Shown piece by piece: positions 10,920-22,664 of a stretch of 64,000 nucleotides of DNA. Origin of the DNA: Topomyia yanbarensis (Eukaryota > Arthropoda > Insecta > Diptera > Culicidae). The notes below the pieces were generated by a model. It had not been told where the DNA came from. It worked only from the letters and a program-made list of their open reading frames with translations, and searched no databases. The DNA lies in assembly GCF_030247195.1 (NCBI RefSeq), contig NC_080672.1:14570001-14634000 (forward strand), written 5' to 3'. Every line of letters begins with the position of its first letter. Position 1 is the stretch's first letter. The translations under genes were made by a program, and so were the position numbers.

Positions 10920-13484
10920 AGATACAAATTATTATTTTGAAATTTAATTTAGTGATGTGATAGTACGGGTTGGCACTAGGGTTCGTCGCGGTTGCGGTAA
11001 TTACCGCAACCGCGCGGTATTCACCGCACCCGCACCGCAAAAATTGCGGTGCGGTGAGACATTTTTTCCCGCGGATGCGGTGCGGGAAATGAGCTTTTAC
11101 CGCGCGGTATTACCGCAACCGCGCTGATAAAGTCTGCAAATAATTGATAAAGTCTGCAGTCTGCATTAAAAAGCGAATTAAAACTATGACTTTAACCATT
11201 TGAGAAGGACGCAACTAGATTTATTTTCTGAACGAATGCTTAGCGATGTCATTATTAGGAACATCTCTCTGTCAGAACGTTCGAGTTTTATTTATTTCCG
11301 TGCAATAGCGAAACATGATAAACATTTAATTGCTCTAATTTCCATTGACTTGATAATGATTTGAAAAGAAATCCGAATATAATCTGTATTCGACCTATCG
11401 CTATTTGATTTTATACATTTTGGTCATTCTAATGTGATAAAACATACTGTTACTAAAAAATAAAATCTATGAGCTGTGTCCAATATAATTTGGCACCATT
11501 ATTTTTACGACATATTTTAAAAACTATTTATTTTATACTTCAAAGAAAAAAATTACAAACGAACCTTTTCAAATACATAAAAAGCAAAATCCAATCATTG
11601 AAAAACAATTGAATTTTACTGTCAAATCCAATTACAAAATTCATCATTTCTCCTGATTCCTCTTGGCCATAGTGGGATAATGAATCGTTTTCAATGGCAT
11701 TTTCTCAACTGTGAATTTTGATTAATTTGGAGAACTTAAAGACGAACTAATGATACTAAGACATAAAAACAATCCAAACAATGTAATTATCATCATCAAA
11801 CCAAACGAATTTGGAGGATTTTTTTTTCGTGTGCGTCCGTTGTTCGTCCAACTGGGAATGTTTTCTACAAAATTAACAAATAATATTTTTCAGTTAGGAG
11901 TATTTTGTAACTTTTTGAAAGTAAAGCTTTCGATGTTAGTGTAGGGCATTGCGATTGTTTTGTGTTTCTCAAAGAGTCTCTCTAGGTCTCCCTTCATATT
12001 GTAACAAGTGTCAAAGTTAGCCCAGATGCTAAATTTTTCATAGTTTGAACAGTTTTTGCCTTAATTGAAAATTTATCTCGAAACTTTAACGTAGGGGTTA
12101 GGTATTTTTACATAGAATCTGTATACAAAGAAATAAATCGGTTAAGTAATTTTTGAATGGCAGGTAACACCGAAAGTCATGGTTTTCCAGAGACATTATA
12201 CAAAAAGCTTCGTCACCGAGTCGTTTGTCGATATTTTTTCATGGGAAAAATTCCAGCTTGTTATTGAAATGATACACTATAATGTACAAAAGTTTTGATC
12301 AGTTCGCTTCACGCAAAGTTTGAAAAAAATCGAGAAAAAGTGTTTTTTTCACACCAAAACCCTTACCTCTCTTAATAAAACTTGCAAAGTTGTATATTTT
12401 CATAAATGTTCCATTCTGAGGAGTCCGTCAAAGTAAATTTTCGTGTAAATAAGAATAACATTTTACTATATATGGCTATACAAAACAAATGAACAATTTT
12501 TGAGCACAATTTTTAAAATACATGATTTTTACCGCATTTACCGCATTACCGCGCGGTGCGGTGCGGTAAATGCAATGCGGTTGCGGTAAGCGGTGCGGCT
12601 TTATTATTTTTTTTGCGGTTGCGGTGCGGACTGTTCATTTACCGCCCACATCCGCACCGCGACGAACCCTAGTTGGCACTTCACCGGGTTTAATCCGGAG
12701 ACACTAGTGTTGCTGGGGCAATCTCCGGACGTCTGTGTTTTACGTCAATTTACCAGAACGTGGCTCTGATAAATTGACGAAGGACGAAAACTTTTCCTAT
12801 ATTCAATCTTCTGTCAATCGCGCTAGTGCATTGAAAATCTAGCGCAATCGTTTTAACGGCTCTAGCGTCTGCTTGCTCAGTGAGCCATCTGCGCGACTTC
12901 ACGAGGGTTAATACTGAATTCAATTTTTTTGTTTGAAAATTTTAAAAATGTAAATAGGGGTTTTGTTACAAACTTAGATTCAGTTTTTTAGCCCGACTGA
13001 CTTCTGGTTTCCAGGTGGCTGCATCTACCAAGTATTGCCTGACCAGCCGAGCTAATAATTATCGAGTTCTCTCGGTGTTATCGTTAGCTGCTCCTACAGT
13101 AGTCCTTAACTGTTAGCTGAGGATGCCAACAGTACAATCGTGTGGACGAATAACCGTACTATATGTTCCCGGCAGTCACCGTAGTTTTCTTCCCAGTCGA
13201 TGCCGCTGAAATTGGTTGGAGAAGAGGAATGCCCATTCGACTAATCCTTCACAGCGAGAGTGGTTGGTGCTTTTGAATTCTTTGTCATTGTCCCGGGAAG
13301 CGCAATGCGAAAACAAACTAAATTTACAGCTTATGATTGTTTGTGATTGTTTCTTTGCAGCCTTAGCCACTTGGGCCATGCGTTTATTTACACCTTATAC
13401 CTTACTTACCTTATTAGAGCGGTAAAAGCGTTTCTAAATATCTTGTTCCATGGGATTTCCTATGTACATGGGACAATTATACAT
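10920..13484 (+). repeat. Dispersed repeat, copy B, split by a hAT-type element
   Basis: The two halves, 10920-10976 and 12672-13484, together match copy A at 7439-8136. The interruption is the element at 10977-12671. In copy A the sequence runs without interruption across the insertion point (gtgctagggctgccacttca), so copy A marks the ancestral site. Short open frames on both strands near 13176-13425 are by-products of this repeat. Confidence 0.7.
10977..12671. mobile_element. hAT-type non-autonomous DNA transposon, 1695 bp, 8-bp target duplication
   Basis: The ends are a perfect 15-bp TIR, TAGGGTTCGTCGCGG / CCGCGACGAACCCTA. The element is flanked by an exact 8-bp duplication gttggcac (10969-10976 and 12672-12679), which is the hAT superfamily signature. 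Each subterminal ~150 bp is packed with GCGGT/ACCGC pentamers in both orientations, including a perfect 28-bp palindrome at 10987-11014. Clustered short repeats like this are the typical transposase-binding arrangement of hAT ends. The interior (about 11130-12520) is AT-rich, and I see no transposase, dimerisation or BED-finger motif, so mobilisation would depend on an enzyme supplied elsewhere. The clean ends and TSD suggest a fairly recent insertion. Confidence 0.85.
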
Positions 13485-13811
13485 AGAACGGCAGTTAAGA
13501 TTATACTCTTGTTTCTAGCGAAAAGTACCCCCAGGTTAGAAAAAAATCTCCGGGTCACAGTTTCACCATATGTTGCAACACTAGTGTGCCGATCGCAGCG
13601 GTGTACGTACTTTTGAAGTATACCTGTATATTAATGGCCAACTCAATTTAGAGCTTCAAAATAATGTTGAATGTCTATCTGAAGCTTAACTCTACTACCT
13701 AAATGTATTACTGCTACTTTCCCGAATTGGACGACCGATACAGGCTGATATCAAATTATCTTTCCACAGGCTTTCAATTCTAAAGTGGTTTTGTTGTGTA
13801 GACTTAAACAT
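13485..13811. other. Short stretch, no gene recognised
   Basis: A tail segment near 13575-13592 (gttgcaacactagtgtg) is the inverted match of cactagtgttgc near 12700. It may therefore include the far end of the copy B repeat. Confidence 0.4.
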
Positions 13812-14773
13812 TAGGAGAAACTGGGCCAATTCGGACCTAGTTAGGGTTTACGGTGTCTCTGGTAGAAAATATTTAGACAAAAAAATCAGTATCGCCAAAA
13901 TACTCACTAATCGAAAGCTTAGATGCTCCTCTTTCATCTGAGCATAACTTTGAAATGTTCTATCCGGGGGTCTAGAACATTTATTTTTTTACATTTTGAC
14001 GATCAATTTTTTAGGTAATTTTTTAATGAGTGGTTCTAAATAGATATCCCTCTTTTAGGAGGTTAAATCAGCGAACACACACTGTCAGAGCAACGAACTT
14101 TTAACATTATTGAAATTCTTCGAAGACACCATTTAGCCAGTTTACCGTTGGTTATTAGGTGTTTTTAAATTCGTATAACAAAACGTTTCCTTCAATTTAT
14201 TTTTCTTCGAAATATATTTTTGCTCGAGGTTCCTATGTGACAACATACATTACATACGTTACATTCAAAACTCTATCATTGATCTATGGATTCTTCGAAT
14301 AATTTTATCTCAATTTGAATTGTTATAGTTTTTAGTTTCGTTGAAAATTACGAATTTAAACACGATAAAAAAAACTTTCCCTTTCAAAACAGATAACAGC
14401 AGTGGTCCTTTTGGCAGAAAATTATATTTTCCGCAAAACCATTTCATGGTATCTGTTTGGCAGTCAGCGGGAAAGTGTTTGGAAGCAGCAGGGTGTTATC
14501 TGTTTCTGAAATTATTTTTTGTTCAACGTAGCAATTCTATTTTTGGAAATTGGGAAAGTTGAAATTATAAAGTGCACTTTATTAAGTATTTAGATTTGAT
14601 TAGTCGACAAAACAAAGGATACATCAAATAAAGGTAAAATGGTCTGAGAAATCCAAAAATGATATAGTTATGAATAAAAAAGGGTCGGAAAAGTATCCCG
14701 AGCGAAAAAAAAACTTGAATGACGTGAAATATAAACAAAAGAAATTCTCTGAATATAAGTATTAGACCATATA

Positions 14774-16396
14774 CAGGGTGTTTGGTTCATGGTTAAGAAT
14801 CTCTCGGGGGGTGATAGACTGCCATATTTGGAGAAAAAAAATTGTTCTACACATACCATCAAATCTCAACCGTTACAGAGTTATTGAACTTTTTGTGTAA
14901 AAAACTTATTTGTCTTAAAATACCTGTAACTTTAAAAGTATACTTTGTATTTTAAATGTTTTAGTTCCATTCGAAAGGTGAGAAAATTTTGCATTGAGTG
15001 ATGCCCTCACATGTTTCAGTTAATTAGTTTAAGTAGCCTTTTCAAAGTAATTTATTGAAAATTAAACAATTTTAAACGATTTTTCGTTCATTTCTTGAAA
15101 ATCCTAATAGTTAACATCATCCTTTTAATAATTCAGATTGTTAGTCTTGGTGAGCTGCTTAATTCGTTCTTTGACATGATACACTTACCTTTTCTTATTT
15201 TCATGATTTTGGGTTGTTCAACACGGATATTTTTATCTCATTTTCACTTGTACCAGCTTTAATTGAAAAATTATGGCACTTATTGTACTTTTTTTTCTTT
15301 TTATTCGAAAGCCAGGAAAATTTTACAGTGAAAAAAGTATTAATACCTTTCAGTTAAGTGAATTTAGTATTCTTTTAAAAGTAAATTAGTTTAAAGTTAG
15401 TGCTATTATTAGCATTTTCGTTAATTTTCTTAAAATAGTAAATAATAAACATTACCATTATTATCATGGAAATAATGCATCTCAGCAAGTTCTACAGTTC
15501 TTTCTTTGACTCCATTCAATTCTCTTTTGGTTTCGACGCAAAATCGTTTTTATCACATCGTTTCATATGCAAAAATAACGATTTCGAACCCACTGCATTT
15601 GTGGCGAGCTCATGCTGTGTTAACTATTAAATAGCAGCAAAATGAAAAGTGATATAGACAAAGTGTCAAATAAAAAGTTGCAGAGAACATTAAGGGGCAT
15701 CAAATGAACAATAGTAACGATAAATTTGGTTGATTAATAATTAACATATTTAAAAAACTCTACAAAAACACAAATTTTGAGTTATTTCGTTAGTAAAAAA
15801 TAATTTAGTACACTTAACTAAAAGATATTTGTACATACACAGATAGGAAATTTTCTCAGCTTTCCAATGAAATCTTGTAAATAACGATATAAAGCATATT
15901 TTTTAGATTAGAGTCTTTTAAGCACTTGCAAGTCGGTTACAGGAAAAGTATAGTAATGAAATTACAAAGAAATGAGAAGAGATAGAAATATGACGTCCAA
16001 GAACAAATTATGAACCGTCTTAAAATCCAACTTTTGGATAATGGATATTGCTATAATCATACTTCATTATTGCGAGAAAATTAGCAAAATCCTCCTCAAA
16101 AACACTAACTTTTAACTACTTTACAGCTAAAAGGTAATTAAAACTAATTACTTAAAAGATATGAGAACACCATTCAATAGGAAATTTTCTCACCTTTCGA
16201 ATGGAACTGAAACATTTAAAATACAAAGTATACTTTTAAAGTTAGAGGTATTTTAAGACAAATAAGTTTTTTACACAAAAAGTTCAATAACTCTGTAACG
16301 GTTGGGATTTGATGGTATGTGTAGAACAATTTTTTTCTCCAAATATGGCAGTATATCACCCCCCGAGAGATTCTTAACCATGAACCAAACACCCTG
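14774..16396 (+). mobile_element. 1623-bp modular TIR element, copy 1
   Basis: It begins CAGGGTGTTTGGTTCATGG and ends in the reverse complement, with ~215-bp TIRs (14774-14989 and 16182-16396). TATA flanks both sides (14770-14773, 16397-16400), so the target duplication is TATA, or TA if the element itself ends in TA. Two more copies at 51700-53322 and 53327-54950 have the same length to within one base. Inside, homologous segments recur every ~330 bp: the left TIR module resembles the next module (tcgaaag...ggaaaatttt at 14973 and 15303), and the right half repeats the pattern in inverted orientation (ggaaattttctca at 15847 and 16180). No transposase or other conserved protein is present. 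Its CAGGGTG end and TA-rich target fit a Tc1/mariner-like MITE, but the superfamily is not established. Confidence 0.8.
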
Positions 16397-16929
16397 TATA
16401 CACATTACTAATTGAATTCAAAGAACACAACTACATCATTAACAAAGAATTTATTTTCTTGCGCCAATGATTAAAAAATTTTCAAGAAAAAATTATTTCT
16501 TAGATCGACGTACAAAGTATGTACTACAAACGAGTAATGAAGTATCCATAAGTATATAAACATAGATATTTATTTTTCCAAAATGAAAACTTCTAGATCG
16601 TTAGGATTTGATTTATTTAGGATAATATTGTTCTACCAGAAACAGAAAAATAACTCGAGTAAAAATATTATCCAAATTTAAAATTTAAATGAACACGAAA
16701 TAGACTAAATGTCGGTCATTGGCAACAAGCTTCTTTTTCTGATACTATATGTCTAAAGATTCATCCCCTTAAAAGTGAGAAATCTTCTGAGAGCTATTCT
16801 TTGAAACGCAATCTTAAAAAAAATCATCAAAATGTTAAAAAAAAGATTGTTTTAGACCCCCCGATAGAACATTTCAAATTTATTTACAGATGAAAGAATA
16901 GTATCTAAGGATTCGATTAGCGAGTAATT

Positions 16930-17182
16930 CTTGAGCGTTTTTTCAAAACGTCATATCTGCAATGAGTTACTCTCTTTGTTTACTTTCTCTTCTGTTAATA
17001 ATTCGGTCACTTTAACATTTATCCCTCAGCTCTTTGCATAATATGCTAGTTAAAACCACCGTCTTTCGATCTGTACTGTAAAATAAGTGAAAAGTGTTAT
17101 AGTGACGCCGTAAAAATCGAAAGAGAAAGTAAACAAAGAGAGTAATTCATTGCAGATATGACGTTTTGAAAAAACGCTCAAG
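16930..17182. mobile_element. Fold-back MITE, copy 1 (253 bp)
   Basis: The ends CTTGAGCG / CGCTCAAG extend into about 65-bp inverted arms that share tcatatctgcaatgagttac and gtttactttctctt with their reverse complements. AATT flanks both ends, but because it is palindromic I cannot say whether it is a duplication or part of the TIR. The element interrupts the right arm of the older transposon; the intact left arm (13890-13915) shows the empty site. A second copy is at 18044-18276. Confidence 0.75.
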
Positions 17183-17412
17183 AATTCAGCGATACTGATT
17201 TTTTTGTTCAAATATTGTTCTACCGGAGACACCGTGGGTTTTTGAACTATAGAATTGAAACGAGTCGACCGAATCACAAATAAATATTTTTTTCCTAGAA
17301 GCCTGATCAATTGCACACATTTTTTTCTAAGGCAACATTTTCCAATCTTTTACCGTATTGTGTAAAAACGGTTCTTCGCAAAAGTACATAAAAGGTCCGA
17401 ATTACCCCAACT

Positions 17413-18043
17413 TTGTTCCAATTTGGACCACCCATTTCTTTTCTATTTCTTGCAATAGAAATGAATTCCTATTTTGGACTAAGTAATAGTTGATAGTCTT
17501 TCCCAAAACAGGATATAAATAAAAGATATTATATGGCAGATCAAAAATCACAATAATGCACTTGATTTAATTAATTGTTGTTGCCAACAAAATCTTGATA
17601 TTCGGCTTACACATATTTCAAAAAAAAAAGCGCCTAAGCAACATTCACTCCTAGTGCACGCACACGTTAGATAGAACAGAGCTACATAACAGCCATGAAA
17701 ATTATATATACGCTTTTCATAATATTACCATAGCTGAGAAACAGCTGGGGCTCCAAATTGACCAGTGGTCCGGATTGCCCTACTTTCCTTTAATTTGTGT
17801 TGTGAACATTTGAATTATTTTAGAATATTTGATTCCAATCAATATTGTTAAAAATTGGTCCTTAGCATACTTTCCCTAATCTAAAGATTGATTTTTAGCA
17901 TTATAACATAAAATAACAAAAAAAGGATCATCACAAATACATTCGAGATTTTCTGGATGAAAATCTAAATGGCACACAGCGAATATCCTAATCTATGATT
18001 GTTAGTTTTAAACAATAATTTTTTTCGAAAATAATGCCTATTT
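17413..18043. other. AT-rich stretch, no gene recognised
   Basis: The only notable item is the transposon-end-like word at 17768-17787 described for the element to the left. Confidence 0.45.
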
Positions 18044-18276
18044 CTTGAGCGTTTTTTTCAAAAAGACATATCTGCAATGAGTTACTCTCCTTGTTTACTT
18101 TCTCTTCTGTTAATAATTCGGTCACTTTAACATTTATCCCTCAACTCTTTGCATAATATGCTAGTAAAAACTTTCGATCTGTACTGAAAAATAAGCGAAA
18201 AGTGTTAAAGTGACGCCGTAAAAATTGAAAGAGAAAGTAAACAAAGAGAGTAACTCATTGCAGATATGTCTTTTTC
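18044..18276. mobile_element. Fold-back MITE, copy 2 (right end truncated)
   Basis: It is colinear with 16930-17182 from CTTGAGCG through the internal gttaataattcggtcacttt. The right arm stops at gcagatatgtctttttc and lacks the terminal CGCTCAAG. It lies 860 bp from copy 1 in the same orientation. Confidence 0.75.
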
Positions 18277-21002
18277 ATTACAAAAATATTGTCCACTTTA
18301 TAAAATGAACAATCCTCATTTTACTGAAAATCGTACATTACTTGTGTTTTTTAGATTTAGAACTTTTTAATTCCACAAAATTAATTATCAAGTATCAATT
18401 CATATTTCATTTTCTTCGAAATTTGAATAATAATCATCGCACCCGTACCTAAACCGCCCTGATACGCCACCGTCGGAGAAAAGCACTCATCAGCGAAGCA
18501 GGCCACGACGACGTGAATGTAAACAAAGCGCTCCTTTTATCATCGTGACTGTTTTTGTTCAAATCATCTTCGCGCTTCCTAATCGACGCCGGTCCGAAGC
18601 ACGTACGGTGTGTAATCGTTAGGTTGCATGTTTTTACATCAACTCGCTGGTACATCTCTTTTTCTACTATTCGTCTTAATCTTAATCGAACGCTTTTTGC
18701 CTCTTTCTCGGTACGACTTTCTATTGTGTGAATGAAGCTGTTGATATAAATCATAATTTCTTCACAATTACCCTAGACAAACAAAGTTGCGGCGGTCGGC
18801 CATTGATTGGAACATGTGCATCCATCTATTGGCAAACCTAGGCCTACTTTGTTTTGCAACTTATTACCACCATAATTAACATAGTTTGATGAAAAAAATT
18901 CTTTCTCCCAGTGAATAAATGGACTCTTCTTTCAATCTGTCCGTTTTGTAATTTCACAACAGAAACAGCTTAGCGCAAAACCCCTCTCCGGAATCAGACA
19001 ACGAAACAGATATGAAACCCGTGCGGTCCACCGCTGAACGGAGGTGGGTTGTTATCTGGTGAGTTCAATCGGATCCCGCGCTGCCCAGCCACGGTCCCCA
19101 GTGCTCCGCAGAAGTCGAGGTGGTCGATTAAGGTGATGGAAGGAATTCGTGCAATTTTGCGGAGGCTGTGATATTTCTCTCTGCATCGCCGCCACACCGT
19201 AGCAGCAACAGAACCGTAATACAGAGCAGGCTGATGTTGGGGTCCCGGTCTTGGAGATATTAAAAATTCAATTAAGACATTAACGCGGCCAGTTCGATCG
19301 GTGTTTGGGACGGATTGGTGAGATTAGATAGTCGCAGTAGCTTGTAGTACTCATGGCCTGCTGTGGAAAAGCACGTGGGTTTTGTTGTTGCGCTGATGGA
19401 AGGAGGTAGTTAATGAAACGCTTGGATCTAATTAAGGGGACTTTTTTTGCTTTGTGCGACAAGATTTGTTGTACGATCGGTTAGAGATTGACGAGGCGGC
19501 GTTACATTGTATCCTATTGTTTTCAAGTTTACTTCATATTAAGGGGAGTTCTCAAAAGATCTTAGTCATACAAAATCCATTTCCGTTTATGCCATTTTTT
19601 CGCGAACCCTCATCCATCTCGTATTCCGGGAACTATTTCTTATTATTTCGCACCTCACTCATTTTAGCGTTTTTTTCCCGTTGCTAAACGTAAATTCAAA
19701 CCGTCTGGGATTGTCGGACTGCCAGACTCGTAATTCGTTCCGGCTGTTCAGTTTGTTGCTGCTGTTGCTATCCTTCGCGGGCAAAACTTACATCTTCTCC
19801 GAAGGCGAACAAACTCCGACGAGACGAGCGAAAGAAAAAAAAAAAGAAAAGAGTGCGGCCGTCTGACCGCGGAGCATCCGAAAATGTTTATGAATAAACC
19901 GCAATTTGTTTCCCATGCGGTGAGAAATGATGCAAAACACAGCAGCTTCGCGAGGGGCTGAGAAAATGGCAACTTTTTACTTCTCCGACTAATCCGAATT
20001 CAAAACCTGCAAATATTAATCCTCGCAAAAGGGGTGGAAATTTTATTCAAATTTAATCAGAACTTTTGCCAGCAAAAATATTGCAACAATGTTCCGGAAA
20101 TATCGCCCCGTTCGCGAGAAAGCGGAAGAAGCACCGAGGCGGAAAAGTGAAACGGAACAAATTTTAAATGCAAAAGTGCAATAAAAATGGCGCTGCGGTG
20201 CATCACAATTTCTTCGGTGCTTCCGTTACGGATGTGTGCCTTGATTAAAATGTAAATAAAATAATGAAATTGTCTGGCGTTGCACGGCTGGGGAAGCTTT
20301 CTGGTGGCTGGAGATTGCCACCAGGCTAAGTTGAAATTTTTTTGGTGGTTCCTTAAATTTGTTGATAATCGAGTCTAAGACATAAAATCAAAGTGCCATT
20401 TGCATTCGTCATCATCAACCAATTATGAATATCAAAAAGCCAAAACGATTTCTGCACAGATAAGCGTTCCGGATTTACATTTTCTATTTCTCCGAATCAT
20501 AATGAGCTGCTTTCGTGCCAGGACAAACCTATGTGAGTAACCCAAATGGCACAGAAAAGCTTTGACCACACTGAAGACATTTCACTCAAAGAATTGCATT
20601 TTAATCAAACCAAAACGTTCGCGGAAACTGCGAGCTCGATTTCGAGAACCGCACCTCACTCGGAACCACATCGTTACGTTCAACCGCTCGATTCGTCGTG
20701 GGTGCGCTCGCTAGACCAGCCCTATCCGTATTCCCCGTTAACGTTTGGTGTTCTTCTTCGCTACTGCCCCAGACCGTGGCCTAGATCTGGTATCGCACTG
20801 CCTCCGTTGGATTCGCGAATGATCATCCTCGTGTGCTCCGTCGAAAGCAGAAATCAGCAGATTTTAGATACAGTTTTGTGAATTGAGAATATTAATGATA
20901 TTCAAATGAGATTCGGTTTGTGGCTTATTGTTTCGCTCTGCTCCGGTCGTGGATCCGGGGAACGGAAACTAAAGATGCAGCTTCTCAGAGCTATAGTATT
21001 AA
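18277..21002. other. Single-copy-looking block with GC-richer islands, possible host regulatory or 5' exon DNA
   Basis: Between about 18970-19260, 19740-20260 and 20540-20960 the GC content is visibly higher than in the surrounding repeats, and CpG-containing words are frequent. No repeat match to elsewhere in the window was seen. Open frames of 60-110 codons occur on both strands (for example 18449-18754 minus, 20546-20881 plus), but none has a recognisable motif or a convincing splice context. Conserved non-coding DNA or untranslated exons are possible; this is inference only. Confidence 0.35.
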
Positions 21003-21036
21003 GTATACATACATACACACATACACATACACACAT
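21003..21036. repeat. ACAT/ACAC microsatellite
   Basis: A run of tacatacatacacacatacacatacaca-type units, an imperfect tetranucleotide repeat. Confidence 0.85.
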
Positions 21037-21821
21037 CGGAACGAATCAACATAATTTGATGACCGTTCTTTTTCTTCTGCGGTAGCATCAGAGTCGTTTT
21101 CATCGGATGCCAATTCCCCCTGGGTTCCCGATTCAGACCGACCCACCCGTCGCCATCTGATTCTACTGGCCCGATAAGGATTATAATGTCATTGTCATGG
21201 TGAGTGAGTGGAATCGTCGTTATCCGGGGTACCGATTTTTGCGCTGAAAAGGTACTGTACCGTTTTGATTTGAATTCCGGACAATTGAGATAGGTTTGGT
21301 AAATGTTGGATACTAGTGAACCAATACGGTCTTTTCTGTCAAGCTTATACTAATTGTACATAGATAACTAAGCACTGACAGGGAGCGGTCTCCTCTATTC
21401 GACCAGAAGCTGTTTTGGTAAAAAAGATATCATTATTAGAAGTAATCTGCTAGGTGATCAGTTTATTTCTTTCTTTCTAGCACTTTATTTAACTAAGTAA
21501 AAGCAGTAAATTAATTTAACATAATTTTATAACAAAAACTTTTTCGAATTTTTGCAAGCAATAAGCAGAGTTATATATTCACTTTAGAAAATATATATAT
21601 GTTCACTTTAGAGTTATATGTTCACTTTAGAAAATTCAGTCATGGAACACACAGGCAAAGCATTTCCATTGACGAAGACAAGGCCAAGAAAAGAGGATTG
21701 ATGGTTGGAAATTGTGCTTACTTGATTTACACAAGAAAAGTGACAAAAGCCACATCTAAATTTAGGGTTTGTTGTCGAGGATAACGGGTTAGGGTAAGCG
21801 TATCCACGTCCAAAAAAAAAC
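21037..21821. other. No gene recognised; short tandem block at 21571-21632
   Basis: At 21571-21632 the word atattcactttagaaaa or its variant atgttcactttag occurs three times in a row with a 20-35 bp period. The remainder is featureless. Confidence 0.5.
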
Positions 21822-22389
21822 TTACATAAGTCCTGGTTGGTTGAAACCACCAAGGAATATTATCACATCGTTTGCATCTGCCTGAGAAGAAGCGCGATCT
21901 GTATAGTTTAGATGGAACTGCGTAATAGAGCAGTCAAGTCGTTTTTCTGGATCCGGTCCAATAAAATAGTTCTTCGTCTGCGTAGGAATCTTCGTCCAAA
22001 CAGCTTCAATGCTTTTTGAATTATTTACACCAAAATCACAGGAGGCAAGTGCGTATGAAACAGCGATCAAAACTCCCCCGCCGCGACCACGAAAGCTGTT
22101 ACGAGCGCCTCGATCCGCATGATAAACCGCGTTAGAATCCCGGAAGATCTGCATCGATGTAATACGATCATCAAGCCAAGCAAATATCGAAGTCGCCGTT
22201 AACAGCAGCCAAGTATAAGTCCTTGATTTTCGTTCTTAGCCCTCTGACATTTTGGTAGTACAACCGCATATCGTCAGTGCCACGTGCCAAGCATCCCGAC
22301 ATATTGGAAGGACGTGGCATGCTAGAAACCACTAGCTTTTCAGGGAGTGGATCGTCCTTTAAAGTAAAATACTCGCCTGAGAAGACCAC
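21822..22389 (-). pseudogene. Jockey-type endonuclease domain fragment
   Basis: On the minus strand the translation gives LYYQNVRGLRTKIKDLYLAA, then WLDDRITSMQIFRDS after a frameshift. RGGGVLIAVSYALASCDF, IEAVWTKIPT and LGGFNQPGLM follow. These are the ordered motifs of the APE-like endonuclease of Jockey-clade retrotransposons; the catalytic GDFN motif has decayed to GGFN. The frame changes once at about 22155-22170. RT and RNase H do not follow, so this is an isolated piece. It abuts an RNase H-clade fragment in the opposite orientation. Confidence 0.8.
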
Positions 22390-22664
22390 CTCACGACATC
22401 CGAATGCAGGGCCGGGACGACTGTCAACCGTAGCATGTACAGGGTGATTTCCACGGCGACACTTTACTGGTTCATCAGTCGACAGTTTGGCTCAACGATT
22501 CAACAAATGAAAAAGGGTGTTTGAATTTGGCCTAGAAGATTTTCAACATACGGTGTTCCCTAGAACTTAGTACTGAATGGATTAAATTCGCTTTCCACAA
22601 ACTGTTTCAGTTTATATCTCAGAATTAGCCGTAATTTAGTATTTCCTTACGATCGTTGCCCCCT

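Larger units (their letters stand above)
13812..17412. mobile_element. Old TIR DNA transposon with nested insertions
   Basis: The left end (13812 on) reads gagaaactgggccaattcgg. The inverted counterpart ends near 17412 (ggtccgaattaccccaactt). Inside the ends, 13846-14075 matches the reverse complement of 16765-17236: shared words include acggtgtctc/gagacaccg, tcagtatcgcc and gaaatgttctatc. The right arm is interrupted by the MITE at 16930-17182, and the centre is occupied by the 1623-bp element at 14774-16396. No transposase is visible. A similar end-like word (ggtccggattgccctacttt) at about 17768-17787 could be an alternative right end. Boundaries are approximate. Confidence 0.55.

Noticed and set aside
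13176..13425. Overlapping 67- and 69-codon frames on opposite strands
   Set aside because: They fall in dispersed repeat copy B and are not conserved as frames in copy A.
16926..17186. AATT as a definite 4-bp target duplication of the fold-back MITE
   Set aside because: AATT is palindromic and could equally be the outermost bases of the TIR; copy 2 does not have it.
18449..18754. 101-codon minus-strand frame
   Set aside because: No recognisable domain or splice context; left inside the unassigned single-copy block.
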